From Cryptomeria japonica (taxonomy: Eukaryota > Streptophyta > Pinopsida > Cupressales > Cupressaceae), in the NCBI RefSeq assembly GCF_030272615.1, contig NC_081407.1, forward strand, positions 103,833,897 to 103,897,896: 64,000 nucleotides of DNA. The letters are read 5' to 3'. The notes under the pieces are model-generated. The model was not told the origin of the DNA. It was given only the letters and a program-made list of their open reading frames with translations, and made no database searches. The translations under genes were made by a program, and so were the position numbers. Below, piece by piece: positions 9,460 to 21,250 of the stretch (positions are counted from its first letter, which is position 1; each line of letters starts with the position of its first letter).

Positions 9460-11289
9460 TTAAGAAGCTCCCAATCCATCTTCCTTGAGCTGCTGGATTC
9501 TCCTAATGTGTAATTGATAATCTTCATCATCAATTGTAGTCCTTGCCACTTCGACCCTTGACATTCCATTGTCAAATTTTGACAATGCATTAAAGTATGC
9601 TCCCAGCTTTCTCAATGTCGATGTTTCATCAGCAAAAGTATCAACCAGCATTGGATCCAAAATTGTTTTGATCTCTGATTTCCATTCTGATTTTGGTCTT
9701 AAGACCTTCCTGCCTTCTGGATCTCTTCTTTGTCAAACAAAACAGGCATGTGACAGGGTACCAAGGGTTGGAAACCAGATAGCTCTGACTTAATCCTTTT
9801 GGTGTACATTTTGTGAGTGATGAAGATCTGCTCCATCACATTTAGCTCGGATCTCAAACCAATCATGAACTCATGTAAATAAGAAGGTAAAGGCCTAACT
9901 AAGGCAACCTCCAATGCAATAACCATTCTCTTCAAGGATGACAAGGAGCAAGCAAGAAACCTCTGTCATTTCAGATGTTCTTGAAAAAACCCTAGGAGTT
10001 CCTTGTGCTCATCCCAAGCAACATCAAAATGGTCAAGTATACAATCAAATTTGAACTCTAACAGAGCCTCTATCATCTCAGTGACAGCTTTCTTTTCCAT
10101 TCTTGCTACATCAAACCTTAGTTGGTCCATTTCATTCCTCATCCTTGAAATATCAATTCTAGCTTGAGCTAGATAATTCCTTAGTCCCATGCCTTCCTCA
10201 GAAGGATACTCCTGTAGAGCTGGAGGTTTGTACGTAGGCCCTGAAGCTGCTTCACTCTATCCCTCAGAATTTGAAGTTCCTCTTCTATCTTCAATGCCAC
10301 CTTATGGGAAAACTTAGCTACATTAACTGACATATCAGTAGCTTCAATGGTAGAAGTGTCTGCCAACCTCTTGATAAGTAGACTACCGCAGAGTCTATCC
10401 ATTTGTTGGGTGATTGCTGGCCTCCGTGTTACTGGATACAAGCACCATATAGCTCGCAGGTACAAATGATCACCAAAGATGGTTTCAAAAAGCAACTTTT
10501 GTGTTTGCTCTGGATTCATGCTCTTTAAATCAATGTTGTGCCTTCTCCTCAAGTTGTCAAATGCAATTGCAGAAGAAATATCCCAACCTTCCAAAAGATG
10601 TATACCACTCTTCTTAACAACTTGTCTTTCCATCTTAACGGTCATGACAGCCAATTGTTCCTTTGCATTCTTTAGGAGCTCCTCTTTTACTCTTAACCTC
10701 TCCCCCTCTTCCAAGTGTTCAAGCCGAATCCCATCTCTTCTTTGCATCTCATCCACAATGTTCATAATCACCAAATGTTGGAACTCCTTTGTGTGGATGA
10801 AGTTATCATCACTTATAAATTCTTCACAGGGATTAAGCCTTATATCTTCAGTGAGACCCCCTCCCAAATTGAAAGCATCAAGGGCCCACTCTTGAGAAGG
10901 GTCTTCAATTCTTACACCAAGTCTGGTATCAAATCTATGTGGAGGTAGAGGTGCTTCACCTTGATAATCAAACCCTTCATAAGACTGGAAAGGTATATCC
11001 CTTCCAAGAGACAAAGTGTGCAAAGGTGTTACTACTCCGGGACTCTCTAGGACAACGAGAGGCTACCCACTTGAGGAGGAGGATGCAACCATTGGCTTCT
11101 TCATAGCTACTTCAGCAAGTAGTCTTGGTGGTGGAAGAGGCTCTTGAGAAGGGGGTTGTGATGTCTCAACAGTGGGGAGAACAGATGATGATTCCTCAAA
11201 TCTGTGTAGGTGATGGTGGACGAGAAGCCGGTCCAATGGGAGAACCAATAGATTGAGGTGAGGCAAGTTGTGTTGAGACTTTGTGCCAA
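9460..11289 (-). pseudogene. Coiled-coil accessory protein, decayed
   Basis: A chain of minus-strand open blocks (11266-11063, 11023-10181, 10190-9966, 9944-9699, 9660-9460) encodes one protein of about 560 residues broken by several stops and frameshifts. It starts with a Ser/Pro-rich region. A long helical segment follows with heptad patterns ('MQRRDGIRLEHLEEGERLRV', 'KIEEELQILRDRVKQLQ'), and it ends 'IRRIQQLKEDGLGAS'. The composition and order resemble the C-terminal coiled-coil half of the U1 and G1 proteins (46405-49663, 58590-63368). I infer a relative, not a proven homologue. No enzymatic motif is visible. To its right is an LTR fragment in the opposite orientation. Confidence 0.55.
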
Positions 11290-11979
11290 TTCAAGTTGTT
11301 ATGTGACGACATTTTCTAGAGTTGATTGTGAATTTTGTTCTATTGTGAAAGAGGGATTTAAAGCCAATCTTGCAGACTTTGAGCTACTAATTGTATTTAG
11401 AGTTATATGTTTGGTTTTCAGATTTGGTTTTGCAGACTTTGAGCTGCTTATCATATCTGAAACTAGTGTGGAAAGCTCAAGCGGGAAGATAGCTTGTAGA
11501 CTTTGTGCTGCTTCTATTTTTACGACTTGTGCATGTAAGGTGAAGTGCATCATGTCGTTAGACTTTGAGCTGCTAGATGTTGTGCTTGGTTAGCAGAAAA
11601 ACATCTAAAAAGGTTGATAGGAGAATAGATAGTTGAAGACTTTGAGCTTTCTTTCTGTTTTCTCGTCCCGGGGAAGTGACGGAAGTCTTTGTGCTTTCAT
11701 GGAAACTTTGCTTCCCTTTGTGTTCAAAAAATTCTACAAAAAAGTCTCATTTTTGTATTTGTTGTTATTTATTTCCAATTGCTATTACTTTTCTGTGAAG
11801 AGAAAAGAGTATAGTTTTTCTTGAAAGAAGAAGAAAGACTGTTGTCCCATCCATATTAGATTAGTTTAGTTTGTAGATAGGGGGAGCCTTCCCTAAATTA
11901 GGAGAGTATCATACTCACACACTGTGGCTGAAATCAAAATTTTGCACATTCCCCAGGTGTACAAAATTTTCAACCAACA
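11290..11979 (+). repeat. LTR fragment (R-U5 part) related to U1/U2
   Basis: Ends TTCAACCAACA at 11979 and carries the AGACTTTGAGCT repeats, the block GGGGGAGCCTTCCCT and the terminal hairpin seen (reverse-complemented) at 45287-46060 and 54858-55560. The U3 part with the TATA box is missing, so it is truncated on the left near 11265-11290. Orientation is plus, opposite to U1, U2 and the adjacent pseudogene. Confidence 0.75.
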
Positions 11980-12672
11980 CATTGCGATTGCAAGACCGGC
12001 GGAAGGCTTTATGGCCCTAGGCAAAGATTGGTTACATGTTGGTGAAATTACTCCCCCTCTGCGCCCCTTCTTAATTTGGGGTGCTGACGAGGACAAGGAA
12101 GTATGTCGTTTTGCAGCCCAAATTGGGCTGGGTGAAATTAAGAATTTTCTGCAGACCCTGGAAAACAGAGCTCACTGTGAGGAAATGGAGGCAACATCAC
12201 AGAGTGGGGACGAGAAGCAGGAAGAGCCGAAGTGGAACACGGGACATCCTCTGGGTTCGAAGAGTGCTGAGAAGCCGAAGAATACAGAGGTGACGGGCGC
12301 TTCTTCCAGCTGTAAAAAGGGTGGTGGCCGATGCTTCCACTGTGCAGGAGGCATAATATTTCTTTTGGAGTTTTTTATGCGTTGTGGTCCAGGTGGGCTG
12401 TTGCAGCTCGTCAATTTTTTCAGGTATCCCAGCTTGTGTCTCTCAGTTTGTAGCTAGTTGCATGAGTTTGGGTGGGCAAGTTTGTGTATGTAATCGTTTT
12501 TCTTGGTTTTGTTCTTGAGGATCAGGGGTGGTACTGCTATGTGTTTCATTTTCCCCTGCAGGTGGCAGTGGTTTTTTTGGTCAGTGTTGTTTCATATATT
12601 CGATGGACTTCTGTTGTTCATTTTGATGCTTATAGTTTTAATAAAATAAATTATTTACCTATCAAAAAAAAG
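11980..12672 (+). mobile_element. LINE-like fragment with A-rich tail
   Basis: An open frame continues through 12457 with a Lys/Glu/Ser-rich segment. The unit ends in TAATAAAATAAATTATTTAC and a short A-run (about 12665-12672), the form seen at the 3' end of plant L1-type elements. No reverse transcriptase or endonuclease motif remains, so it would be an internally deleted copy. No clear target duplication was found. The assignment is tentative. Confidence 0.35.
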
Positions 12673-12923
12673 TTTAATGAAGTTGGTATGAAGATTAGTT
12701 GTTATCAGCTCATTGTTTTCTATACTATGCTGCAAACGTATCATACTTTGTGTATGTTCTTTGTCATTAATGAGATCTGAAAGCATCAATCAGCAAAACT
12801 ACTTCGTTGGTTCCACAAACTTGCAAACATATACTTCAAAAAACAAATCAGGATTGGACATTTCAGATATGGTGAGCATCTATTCTACTAAAACAAGCCT
12901 GACAACTGCAAATACCATCTTAC
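12673..12923. other. Probable intron sequence (ClpF-like gene)
   Basis: AT-rich DNA between the LINE-like tail and the exon. On the minus strand it starts with GTAAG directly after the exon, as an intron should. Nothing else is seen. Confidence 0.5.
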
Positions 12924-13036
12924 CTGATAGAAAGGTTGATTGCGTCCTCTAGAAAGCTGGTCAATACATGCATGCTCAATCCAAGAACTTGACTCACGGC
13001 ACAAAGGATCCATTCCACAGATCACAGCACGATAGC
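12924..13036 (-). CDS. Internal exon of a YccV-domain gene, ClpF-like
   Basis: A 113-bp minus-strand exon bounded by TTTTAG at its 5' side and CAG|GTAAG at its 3' side. It reads without a stop: 'YRAVICGMDPLCRES', then 'WIEHACIDQLSRGRNQPFYQ'. This is the core of the YccV (hemimethylated-DNA-binding-like) domain found in plant ClpF, a substrate adaptor of the plastid Clp protease; the GMDP, SSSW and QPFYQ landmarks match that family as I recall it. In ClpF the next residues continue the domain, so a downstream exon is expected at lower coordinates, but none was recognised. Neighbouring DNA is transposon, so the gene either has huge introns or is broken. F-box proteins with YccV domains are an alternative. 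Confidence 0.75.
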
Positions 13037-14295
13037 CTAAAACAAAAATTACAGCATTTTTTAACTTCCCAACACAACAAGAATCCAGATCAAGCTTTAA
13101 TATGATATTTATGATAGAATCTTTCCTATCAATTATGTATGTGTTTGTGAATATCTGAGATTATATAAGGTATATGCCATTATAAATAAATTTATGAGAA
13201 ACTGCAATAAGGATCAAATGTTCAATCGAGCATGCATATGTTGAAAAATGGCAATGTGGGAATCATCAAAGTGTTATTTGCAATCGGTTCACTATTTCAT
13301 TTGCATCCATGCTCAACAAAACTGCACAATCATGTAGCTTTTTCAGATTTTAGATCATAAACAGATTTAGTTTAACATGAAAACTATATAGCCCATCATC
13401 CTTCATTTATTATCACACAAATTTCATATATGCTTTGAAAATTTTAAAATATTTTAAATAGACTGATATAGTGAAATTGAGGAAACACAATATGAGAGTA
13501 TTTGCATGCATCATTATATGAGAGCACATCAAGAAACACAATATTTTCTATTCAGTTCTACTAGTTAATCACATCATTTGTTCTAGAGACAACTCAAAAT
13601 CACAAGTTTATAATGGTATAAAACATAGACAATATCATATATTTTTTTGAGCGTGCCAGTCTATTATCATAAGGATTGGATTGCAAAGAAGTCAAAACTA
13701 GAATTTTTCTTTTCCAAAATTTTAATTAGATATTTATACTGCTAGCTAGATTTTTGTTTGCCAAACCACCAATGGCAATGCTGGAATCTCAATAAAAAGC
13801 TCACTTTTCTAAATAGGACATGCTCCACAAGAAGTTACACCTCGTAAGTGCTAAATATTAATTTACACAATTATCCTCCATGGTAGATTCAAGAGTTTTA
13901 ATGTGATGTGATTAGTGTGAAACCATGCAGCTCACACCTTATCCATGCTTCAGCCAAACATTTAACCAAGCCCGTGAATACCCTTTTTATATGAAATTGA
14001 TGGAATAAAATATGACCACAAGACTCCCTGTGTTGTCAGCAACCGCCTTTGAGAATTTTCTTTTTATTGGTAAGTCCTCCAATGCATTCCACAATACATC
14101 CCTCAAGACCAATCCCAGACCAGATTTTCTATTCTTTATGATTCATTTACAAAGCTAGCCATAGAAAATGAACATGCATGACCCTAGAAAGTGGTATGTA
14201 TCCCAACTTCTATAGCTAGTTGAGCATATTTTTTGAAGAAACTAGATGAGAGGGTGGACAGAACATAATTTTGTCATCTTTTTTTATTACTCAAG
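13037..14295. other. AT-rich stretch, probable intron
   Basis: No open frame, repeat or transposon end was recognised. Its position upstream of the minus-strand exon, and the TTTTAG acceptor at its left end, suggest intron of the ClpF-like gene. The hAT element is inserted at its right end. Confidence 0.45.
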
Positions 14296-14303
14296 AGTAT
14301 AAG

Positions 14304-14600
14304 CAGTGAACCACGGGGACGCGTCCCCCCCATTTTTGGGCGCGTCCCCCCGTCAGAGACGTCTCGGGGACGCGGGGACGGGGACGCGACGTCCCCCGCC
14401 GTCCCGCCACCGCCACCCAAACTCTGCCGGGACGGGGAGACGTCCCCGACGCGGAGACGTCTGGGCGTCTCCTGGCGGACGTCTGGGCGTCTCCGTGGGA
14501 GACGCCTGGGCGTCTCCCTGTCCCTCAAGAGACGTCCAGGCGTCTCTCGAGGGACGGGGGGACGCCCAGGCGTCTCCCGCGTTCCCACGGGATTAAAAGC
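14304..14600 (+). repeat. hAT left GC-rich subterminal arm
   Basis: Dense GGGACG, GACGTC and AGACGTC/GACGTCT words, many self-complementary, in an otherwise AT-rich setting. hAT transposases bind repeated motifs near the ends, so this is a plausible binding array. Open frames here (Arg/Pro-rich) are composition artefacts. Confidence 0.8.
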
Positions 14601-15520
14601 GCATTTTTCATTTTTTTTTTAAGTTTTTATGACATGTGCTTTTTGGGGGGGGTTAAGGGGTAACCTGTTGACGTGTATTTTGTACACAGCCTAACACAGA
14701 ATAAAATACCTAAGGGTATCTTATCCTCTCTTGAGAAAAAGTCTCTAACTGCTGAAGATTCGCATAAAGGATCAGTTAGGATGACTCCAAGGTTCCTTTT
14801 AGTAGGGTCTCTACATGTGGATAAGCTCGCCGTGGTATGATGTGATTTGCTGGAATCACAAGGGGACTTACATTTGGTGATTGAATTTCCGATCTACTTT
14901 GCTAGAACACAAGCTCTCACTAACTTAGATTTGAAAAAAAATGAAAAAAGGATAAGGGCGAAGAGAGGATCTAATCCTAATACTAAGAATGTAGGAGCAA
15001 TGACTTGATTTTTGATGAAACTCTAACTAGATCTTGTTTTGACATCAATGGAACATCTACACAAGACTAGTGCGATCTTCTAAGGGAAGCTTTATGATGT
15101 TCAAATCATCACCGCAGGCATAGATACCATCCAAGTTGATGCATATCAATGAAGAAGCGACAAATTGAAATTGAGCTTAAGCTGAACGATTCCAGTTGAC
15201 TACACAAGGCAAGTCTGCAATCAACAAACTGCTAGTAGTATGGATATACGAATTCCACCATTAATCAATCACATTTCCTCCATTCATCTAATCATCTACC
15301 ATCTAAGATTGAAGACTCAACAAGAAACCATGCAAATTGCAAGAAACGACACGCTTCACCATTACTTCAATGAAAATGGAGTTTGTTTACAATCAATGGC
15401 AACAATTTCTTGCCTTGTCCTCCTATTCTACTCTAACTACTATTCTATCAATTTCTAACTACTCTCTATCTTCTAACTCTCTAGCTATTGCTAATTAGCC
15501 TTTACAAATGAAATGCCTGG

Positions 15521-15530
15521 GCTTATATAG
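15521..15530 (-). promoter_or_regulatory. TATA box of S0
   Basis: CTATATAAGC on the minus strand, followed downstream by the R-U5-like region running to 14666. A matching CTATATAAGG lies at 54708-54715 in the related unit G1. Confidence 0.6.
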
Positions 15531-16903
15531 TGCCCACAATACAATTTGATGGCTTAGATCAATTCAAGATCAATGGCCAAGATTTTACAATGAAAACCCT
15601 AATTAGGGTTTGTTACAACCATTACATAACATTTAATGTTTGACCAATGATAAAATTGTATTGCTTGGACACATGTCCCTTCTAGAAAAAATCGACCAAT
15701 GGATAGCCAGGGTAGGTACATCGAAGTTTGTGCCACCTTCCATGAGTTAAGTACATTGAATCTGGACATGCTGAGGTGGACCTCACTGATTGGAGACGTG
15801 ATGACTGGGATGCCACCTCATCTGACACTTGTAGCTTGCTAGATATTCAACTTGATGTTGTTGAGAAGCTTGCTTTAATTAATTCATCTGGAACTATTTA
15901 CTTCTTCAACGAGCCCTTTGTTCTAACTCCTTGTGTCCTTGATGTGCAGGATGATGATGTACCTCGCCTTGGAACGTTGGATTGAAAGAGGTTGCCCATG
16001 TCCTTACTTGATCGTCCTGGCGAAGACCGTCCTGGATCCGGCTTGATTTTCCTTGAAGAGATCTCCATTTGATGCCTACACAACATTTCAAAATTAGTAC
16101 CATGATTTTGCAATACATAACATGAATTAGATAGCAAATTTTAGGAAACTTAATGATAAGTCCTTTATTAATCATTTCCTAAAAACAACTGAGCTAAGGG
16201 AAAACAAAATTTCAAAATTTAGGGCTATGACGATCAAAATTCAAAATCAAAACAATAAATCCATATCGCCATACCTCTCTTGAGAACTAACTCTAGAATG
16301 CAAAATAAAGGAATTTGCCTAGGCAAAATCAAAATTAGATGGCTTCAACGTGATCTCCTTTAAATGAACGATCCCTTTATCAATTCATCACCCTTGAGGA
16401 TATCTTTGACATGGTCTTTGGCAAGTTCGCCCAACTTGAGACTAAGCTCGCACTCCTTTGATGATGTCTGCACCCTCCTCTTGAATGACAATTTCGCACC
16501 TCCTTTGTATTCTCCAAATCGCATGCTAATGAAGGATGTTAAATGATGATTTGAAATGAATAAACCACCTTCCCTTTATAGGCACTTACCTCTCATCATT
16601 ATTTAGGCCGACTTTTGTAAAAATAAAGCAATTATAAACGATTTTTTAATAAATAAGAAAGGCCGACCTTCATAAAACAATAAAATACCAAGCGCTCTAT
16701 AATAATTAATTAATTTACCATCGTTTTTAATTAATAAACTTCGATTTTTTTTACAAGGCAAAAATTAATTAATATTTAAATGCAATATTTAAATGCTATT
16801 TTTAATTAAATTTTCAATCTTATCGAATTTTCTAGCATTTAAATAAATTCAAAAATGTGTTTGAGCGCCAAAATATTTTGAAGATGGAAAGATACGTACC
16901 TCA

Positions 16904-17989
16904 TCGCCCTGGTCCCTTGGAGAGGGACAGGAGCGATCCATCAACTTTGTCTTGATCCTTGCATTTTTTACGTCCAAAATCTTCATCCTTACGTTGGCAT
17001 TGCCATTTTCGCTAGGTCCTTCAAGCTTGATTGACTTGTTCTTGCAAATGAATGTCCTTTAAATATGATATTGCCCTGGTCCCTTGGGGAGGGACAGGAG
17101 CGATCTTCATGCTTTCTCCTTGATTTTGCATTCTTTGACCTCCAATCTCTATCATAGGCGAAAAATAACATTGTTTCTTTACTCCACGCTTGCTCCACTT
17201 GATTTTTACAAGGCATATTTGATGTTAAGAGGAATATCGCCCTGGTCCCTTCCTGAGGGACAGGAGCGAATTAGATGTCTTGGTGCAAATCCTTCATCTT
17301 TGGCAATTTTTGATGCTTTGCGCTTGATGGAGATGTCTTAAAACGTCTTCACCACCTTGTTCTTCATCTTGGAGTGCCTTGAATTTGGAGGAACGACAAT
17401 ATAACCATTATATCGCCCTGGTCCCTTGGAGAGGGACAGGAGCGATCCTGCTCTTGTGGGCTTCATTTTACTTTATCACCTTCAAAATTTATCTTCAATG
17501 GTCTCGCCATACTTCATTTCATTCATTCATGCCTTGAGATCGGTTGTAACTTGGCAAGAAAATCATCTATAACAAAAATCGCTCTGGTCCCTTCCTGAGG
17601 GACAGGAGCGAACTAAGCATTTTGGTCCTTTGATGGCATTTGGTAATCTTCAATTTATCTTCAATGAGTTCATTTCACCTCCTTCCTTGCCTTCAAACAT
17701 AAACTTGACTTGATCTTTGCCCAGATCGTACCTTATGAAGAATTTCGCTCTGGTCCTTCAGTGAGGGACAGGAGCGAATTTGACCCTCTAGGCAAAAACT
17801 TCATCATTTCATTGTTTTTGATCAAGTCTGGATGCTCTATCATGCTCATTTCGTCCTTCACCATGCCTTTGATGTCTCAATTCGTCCAAACACGGTCAGG
17901 AATAGCTCAAATAAGTATTTTCGCTCTGGTCCCTTGGAGAGGGACAGGGGCGAAATTCACTCTGGATCCTCAGTGAAGGACATGAGCGA
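16904..17989. repeat. Array of about eight hairpins, mostly at 166-176 bp spacing
   Basis: An imperfect 33-bp palindrome with arms TCGCYCTGGTCCCT and AGGGACAGGAGCGA starts at 16904, 17071, 17237, 17413, 17579, 17745 and 17921, with a degenerate eighth copy at 17957. Spacing of the first seven is 167, 166, 176, 166, 166 and 176 bp. The DNA between hairpins is not obviously repeated, apart from TTCATC/CTTGAT words. The hairpins are conserved while the spacers are not, which argues for selection on or recent amplification of the hairpin itself. Confidence 0.85.
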
Positions 17990-18026
17990 AATTTGACTTT
18001 TCGCACTCTCTATCAGGATAATTTTT

Positions 18027-18079
18027 ATGGAATATAACATTTAAGTATAAGTGAGCTTATACTTTAAGTTATATTCCAT
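18027..18079. repeat. Inverted repeat, ~24-bp arms
   Basis: ATGGAATATAAC and AAGTATAAG on the left pair with CTTATACTT and GTTATATTCCAT on the right around a 4-base loop TGAG, with one bulged base. It lies just downstream of the hairpin array in S0. Confidence 0.8.
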
Positions 18080-18391
18080 ATATACTTTCAGGATGTTTGA
18101 GAGTGGTTTCAGACCTCCAGGAGTTATATTGCAAAATCTAGTTTTTGGAGGTTTTTTCAGTTTCCAGACTTAGTCAAATTTCAGGGTCAGGACATTCCAG
18201 ACTTAGCCAAATTTCAAGATCAGGACCTCACTTAAGCCGGACTTGCTATCCATGTGATCACCCCGACAGCACTCAAAATGCAAAGGCTAGCTAACAAAAC
18301 CCTAAAAAACCTAAAGAACAAACCCTAAAAAGCAAAAAACATGGGTCCCCATTTGCAATGGGGCGATGTGTGAAAACGTCACAACATAACC

Positions 18392-18910
18392 CTAATTGGA
18401 CGTGGGCCCCACCCTACCCCCCAAAACAACACAAAAACATGTTTAGTTTGGATTTCACTCTCATTATGCAAAACTGATTTTTTTTCCAGCAGCTTGAAGA
18501 GGAGGAACAGCTTGAAGAAGATTGATTGAAGGGCTGAGAAAAGTGACTACAAGCGTGATAGGAGCTAGAAGAAGCAAGAAGAAGAGGAAGAAGAAGATTC
18601 TTCTACATTTTGGAGAGATTTTTCAAGCACAAGGTAGGGTTTTTCAACTTCTTCTTGTTTTTTTTTTGTTTTACTTTCTGATTTTCATTGTTCTATGTCA
18701 TTTTTGGTTTTTTTAATTTTTTTTCCCTATTCATCTTAAGACTCAAAATGAGATTTGATGTTGAATCTTGAGGGCAAAATGATTCATCATTTTGCCCTCA
18801 AGATTCAACATCAAATCTCATTTTGAGATGAATAGGAAAAAAATTTAAAAATATATTGTTAAACAAGGCTGATTTTATTTTTATTTTTATTTTTATTTTG
18901 TGAAATGCAG
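18392..18910 (+). other. 5' leader and intron of the hAT transposase gene
   Basis: Pyrimidine- and purine-rich leader up to CACAAG at 18633, then a probable intron with donor GTAGGG (18634) and acceptor AAATGCAG (ends 18910). The first ATG after the acceptor is 18932. The intron contains the large palindrome at 18742-18827. Confidence 0.55.
18742..18827. repeat. Perfect 41-bp-arm palindrome
   Basis: Left arm 18742-18782 and right arm 18787-18827 are exact reverse complements around the loop TTCA. Pairing resumes outside a 7-base bulge (CCTATTCAT with ATGAATAGG), giving about 60 bp of stem. It lies in the probable leader intron of the transposase. An RNA copy would form a long hairpin. Confidence 0.95.
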
Positions 18911-18931
18911 TGTCAATTTGAAAATTTCACA

Positions 18932-21250
18932 ATGAGCTCCCAAGGCACGAGTGAAGATAACATGGAAATCCATTCTCATAGTGAGAATGATTCAGAATTT
19001 GAACCTGAAAATGAGGGGGGTGACCATGGGGCTGATCCTGAAGCCCAATCTAGTTCTATGGCAAGTGCAGCAGCTAGTACAGGTTGCCCTTCAGAGTTGT
19101 TGGCACCATATGCTAGGGGTCATTTTGATCCTAAGTCTCCTCTAAAACAGTTTGCTTCACAAATATCAGTACAAGGCACTGCATCACATTCAAGTGGGGG
19201 AACAAGGAAGTGGAAGTACAATATTTGTGACAGAGAATGGTTCGGTAGCATTAGCAGGGTGAATGCACACTTTCTATTTTGGAGAGGAAAAGGCGTGAAA
19301 CATTGTAAGTTTTTGGAGGAACCCAAAAATATACATTACAGAATTGAGTTTAACAGGCTTTGGGGGGTTCCAGATGACACAAATATTTCAATGCCTACTA
19401 CTTTGTCTGCTAGGGCATCACTTCACGACAGCCAGAATGTGCCAGTGCCACATACTTATCATGCTTCGCAGGCGGGAGGAATGATGTTTGGATCTCCATC
19501 TACTTCCACTTCTACTGCTGCCAGGGCTGGGAAACGTAAGTTGCATACACCACAGAGCAACCCCATTGCTGATATGTTTAATGTGCAGCTGAGAGATGAG
19601 ATAGATGAATCCATTGGCAATTTCTTCTTTGCCAATGGCATTCCATTTCATGTTTCACGGTCTCCTTATTATAGGAAGATGATAGATATGGTGGCCAAGG
19701 GAGGACCATCTTATGTGCCACCAGGGGAGACGAAAATGAGGACCTCGATCTTGGATAAAAGCTATTCCAAAATCAATATTTTGATGGAGAAGATGAAGGC
19801 ATGTTGGGTGGCATCGGGGTGCAGCATAGTTATGGATGGGTGGACGAACATTAGCCATCGTCCACTCATCAACGTCATGGTCACATGTGCAGAGGGCCCA
19901 TACTTCCTTAGAGCAATTGATTGTACAGGGCATCGCAAAGATGCTGATTTCCAGTTTCAGGTCCTCAGGGAGGCTAAAGAGGAGGTTGGGCCACAAAATG
20001 TGGTCCAAGTAGTGACAGATGCAGCCTATGTGTGTAGAGCAGCAGGGAGACTCGTTGAGGCAGCCTATAGACACATTTGGTGGACCCCATGTTGTGTGCA
20101 TGCCATGAACAATGCACTCAAGGACATGGGGAAGATTGACTGGATTAGAGGAGTGGTCACCGATGCGAGAGATGTGCAGATGTTTATCTGCAACCACCAC
20201 ATTTCACATGCACTCTTCAGGACCTTCGTGAAGAAGGAGTTCTTGAAACCAGTTGAGACTAGATATGCATCCTATTTAATTCTCTTGGAGAGAATGATTG
20301 AGTTGCAAGAGGCATTGCAACTCATGGTTATGACTAATGAGTGGAATAGGTGGGCTGAGGCCAAGACAGAGCAGGGGAGAAGGGTGAAGGAGATAGTGAA
20401 GAGTGATGTGTTTTGGACTGATGCGAAATACATTGTCTCCATCATTTCTCCAGTATTCCAGGTGATCAGATATGGGGATGGGGATGCACCTAACCTTGGA
20501 GAGGTGTATGAGTGCATTGACTCTATGCTTGGCCAAATGAGGGCTGCTGTGCGAGTGAAGGACCCCTCTCTAGCATTCTACAATGAGCAAATCCGGCCTA
20601 TCATTCAGAGTAGATGGGACAAGTTGAACACTCCTTTGCATATGGCTGCCTTTGCCTTGAATCCTAAGTGGTACAAGGCTAGACCGGGTAGAACGACACC
20701 GATTGAGGATGATGAGGTGAAGGCAGGTTTCTTTAGGTGCATAGAGAAGATGTTTGATTCCAGAGATGCCGGCACAATGCGCACTGAGTGGGGAAGATTT
20801 GCCACTCTTAGAGGTTATTCAGATGCAGCAAAGATGGATATAGACATTATGGCATAGGAGGACCCACTTTTGTGGTGGAAATGTCATGGCCCGAAATCTT
20901 TGACCACCACTCTAGCCATCCGTCTGCTATCCCAAGTTTCCAGTTCTTCAGCTGCTGAGAGGAACTGGTCTACATATAGCTTCATCCACTCTCTTAAGAG
21001 GAACAGACTTACCTCTAAGAGAGCAGAGAAGCTTGTGGCTATACACAGTGCTTTGCGTCTCATTGACTGCAAGACACTTATGTACAAGGAGAGTCCAGCG
21101 GCACGATGGGATGTAGAGCCAGAGGAGCCTTCACAGATTGATGAGGATGATCCTACCACTTCAGATGCAGGGCTAGTTGGTGTGAGCTTGAGGGACCTTG
21201 ATCCTCAGGAGTCCAGCAGTTCCAGTGAGGAGGAGTTTGCAGATGATTAG
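18932..21250 (+). pseudogene. hAT transposase with one nonsense codon
   Basis: Cuts and joins the hAT element. Start chosen at ATG 18932, the first after a probable splice acceptor. Order: acidic Ser-rich N-terminus; BED-type zinc finger at residues ~93-125 (Cys99, His113, Cys125); DUF659/RNase-H-like core with 'VMDGWTN' and 'VVTDAA' holding two acidic residues and a 'CCVHAMNNAL' segment; C-terminal dimerisation region with 'SSSSAAERNWSTYSFIH'. The first BED Cys position reads Tyr (residue ~96), a G-to-A type change. A single TAG at 20855-20857 splits the frame just before 'EDPLLWW'. The rest is open for about 770 codons to an acidic Ser/Glu tail, so this is a recent death or a readthrough case. 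Confidence 0.92.

Larger units (their letters stand above)
14666..18386 (-). mobile_element. S0: 3.7-kb solo-LTR-like unit inside the hAT
   Basis: TGTTGACG...GTCACAACA flanked by TAACC on both sides (14661-14665 and 18387-18391). No internal LTR pair is apparent, so it looks like a solo LTR. A minus-strand TATA (CTATATAAGC, 15521-15530) sets the orientation. The left part (14680-14900) resembles 53921-54130 of G1, including ATGACTCCAAGGTTCC and a GGGGACTTAC block, so S0 and G1 are related families. Unlike G1 it shows no large gene. Its U3 side holds the hairpin array at 16904-17989. Confidence 0.8.

Noticed and set aside
14274-14596. Arg/Pro-rich open frames on both strands in the GC-rich arm
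   Set aside because: They follow from the GC-rich repeat words and overlap on both strands. No start context or homology.
15776-15985. 69-codon plus-strand ORF in S0
   Set aside because: Antisense to the inferred LTR orientation, no domain, not seen in G1.
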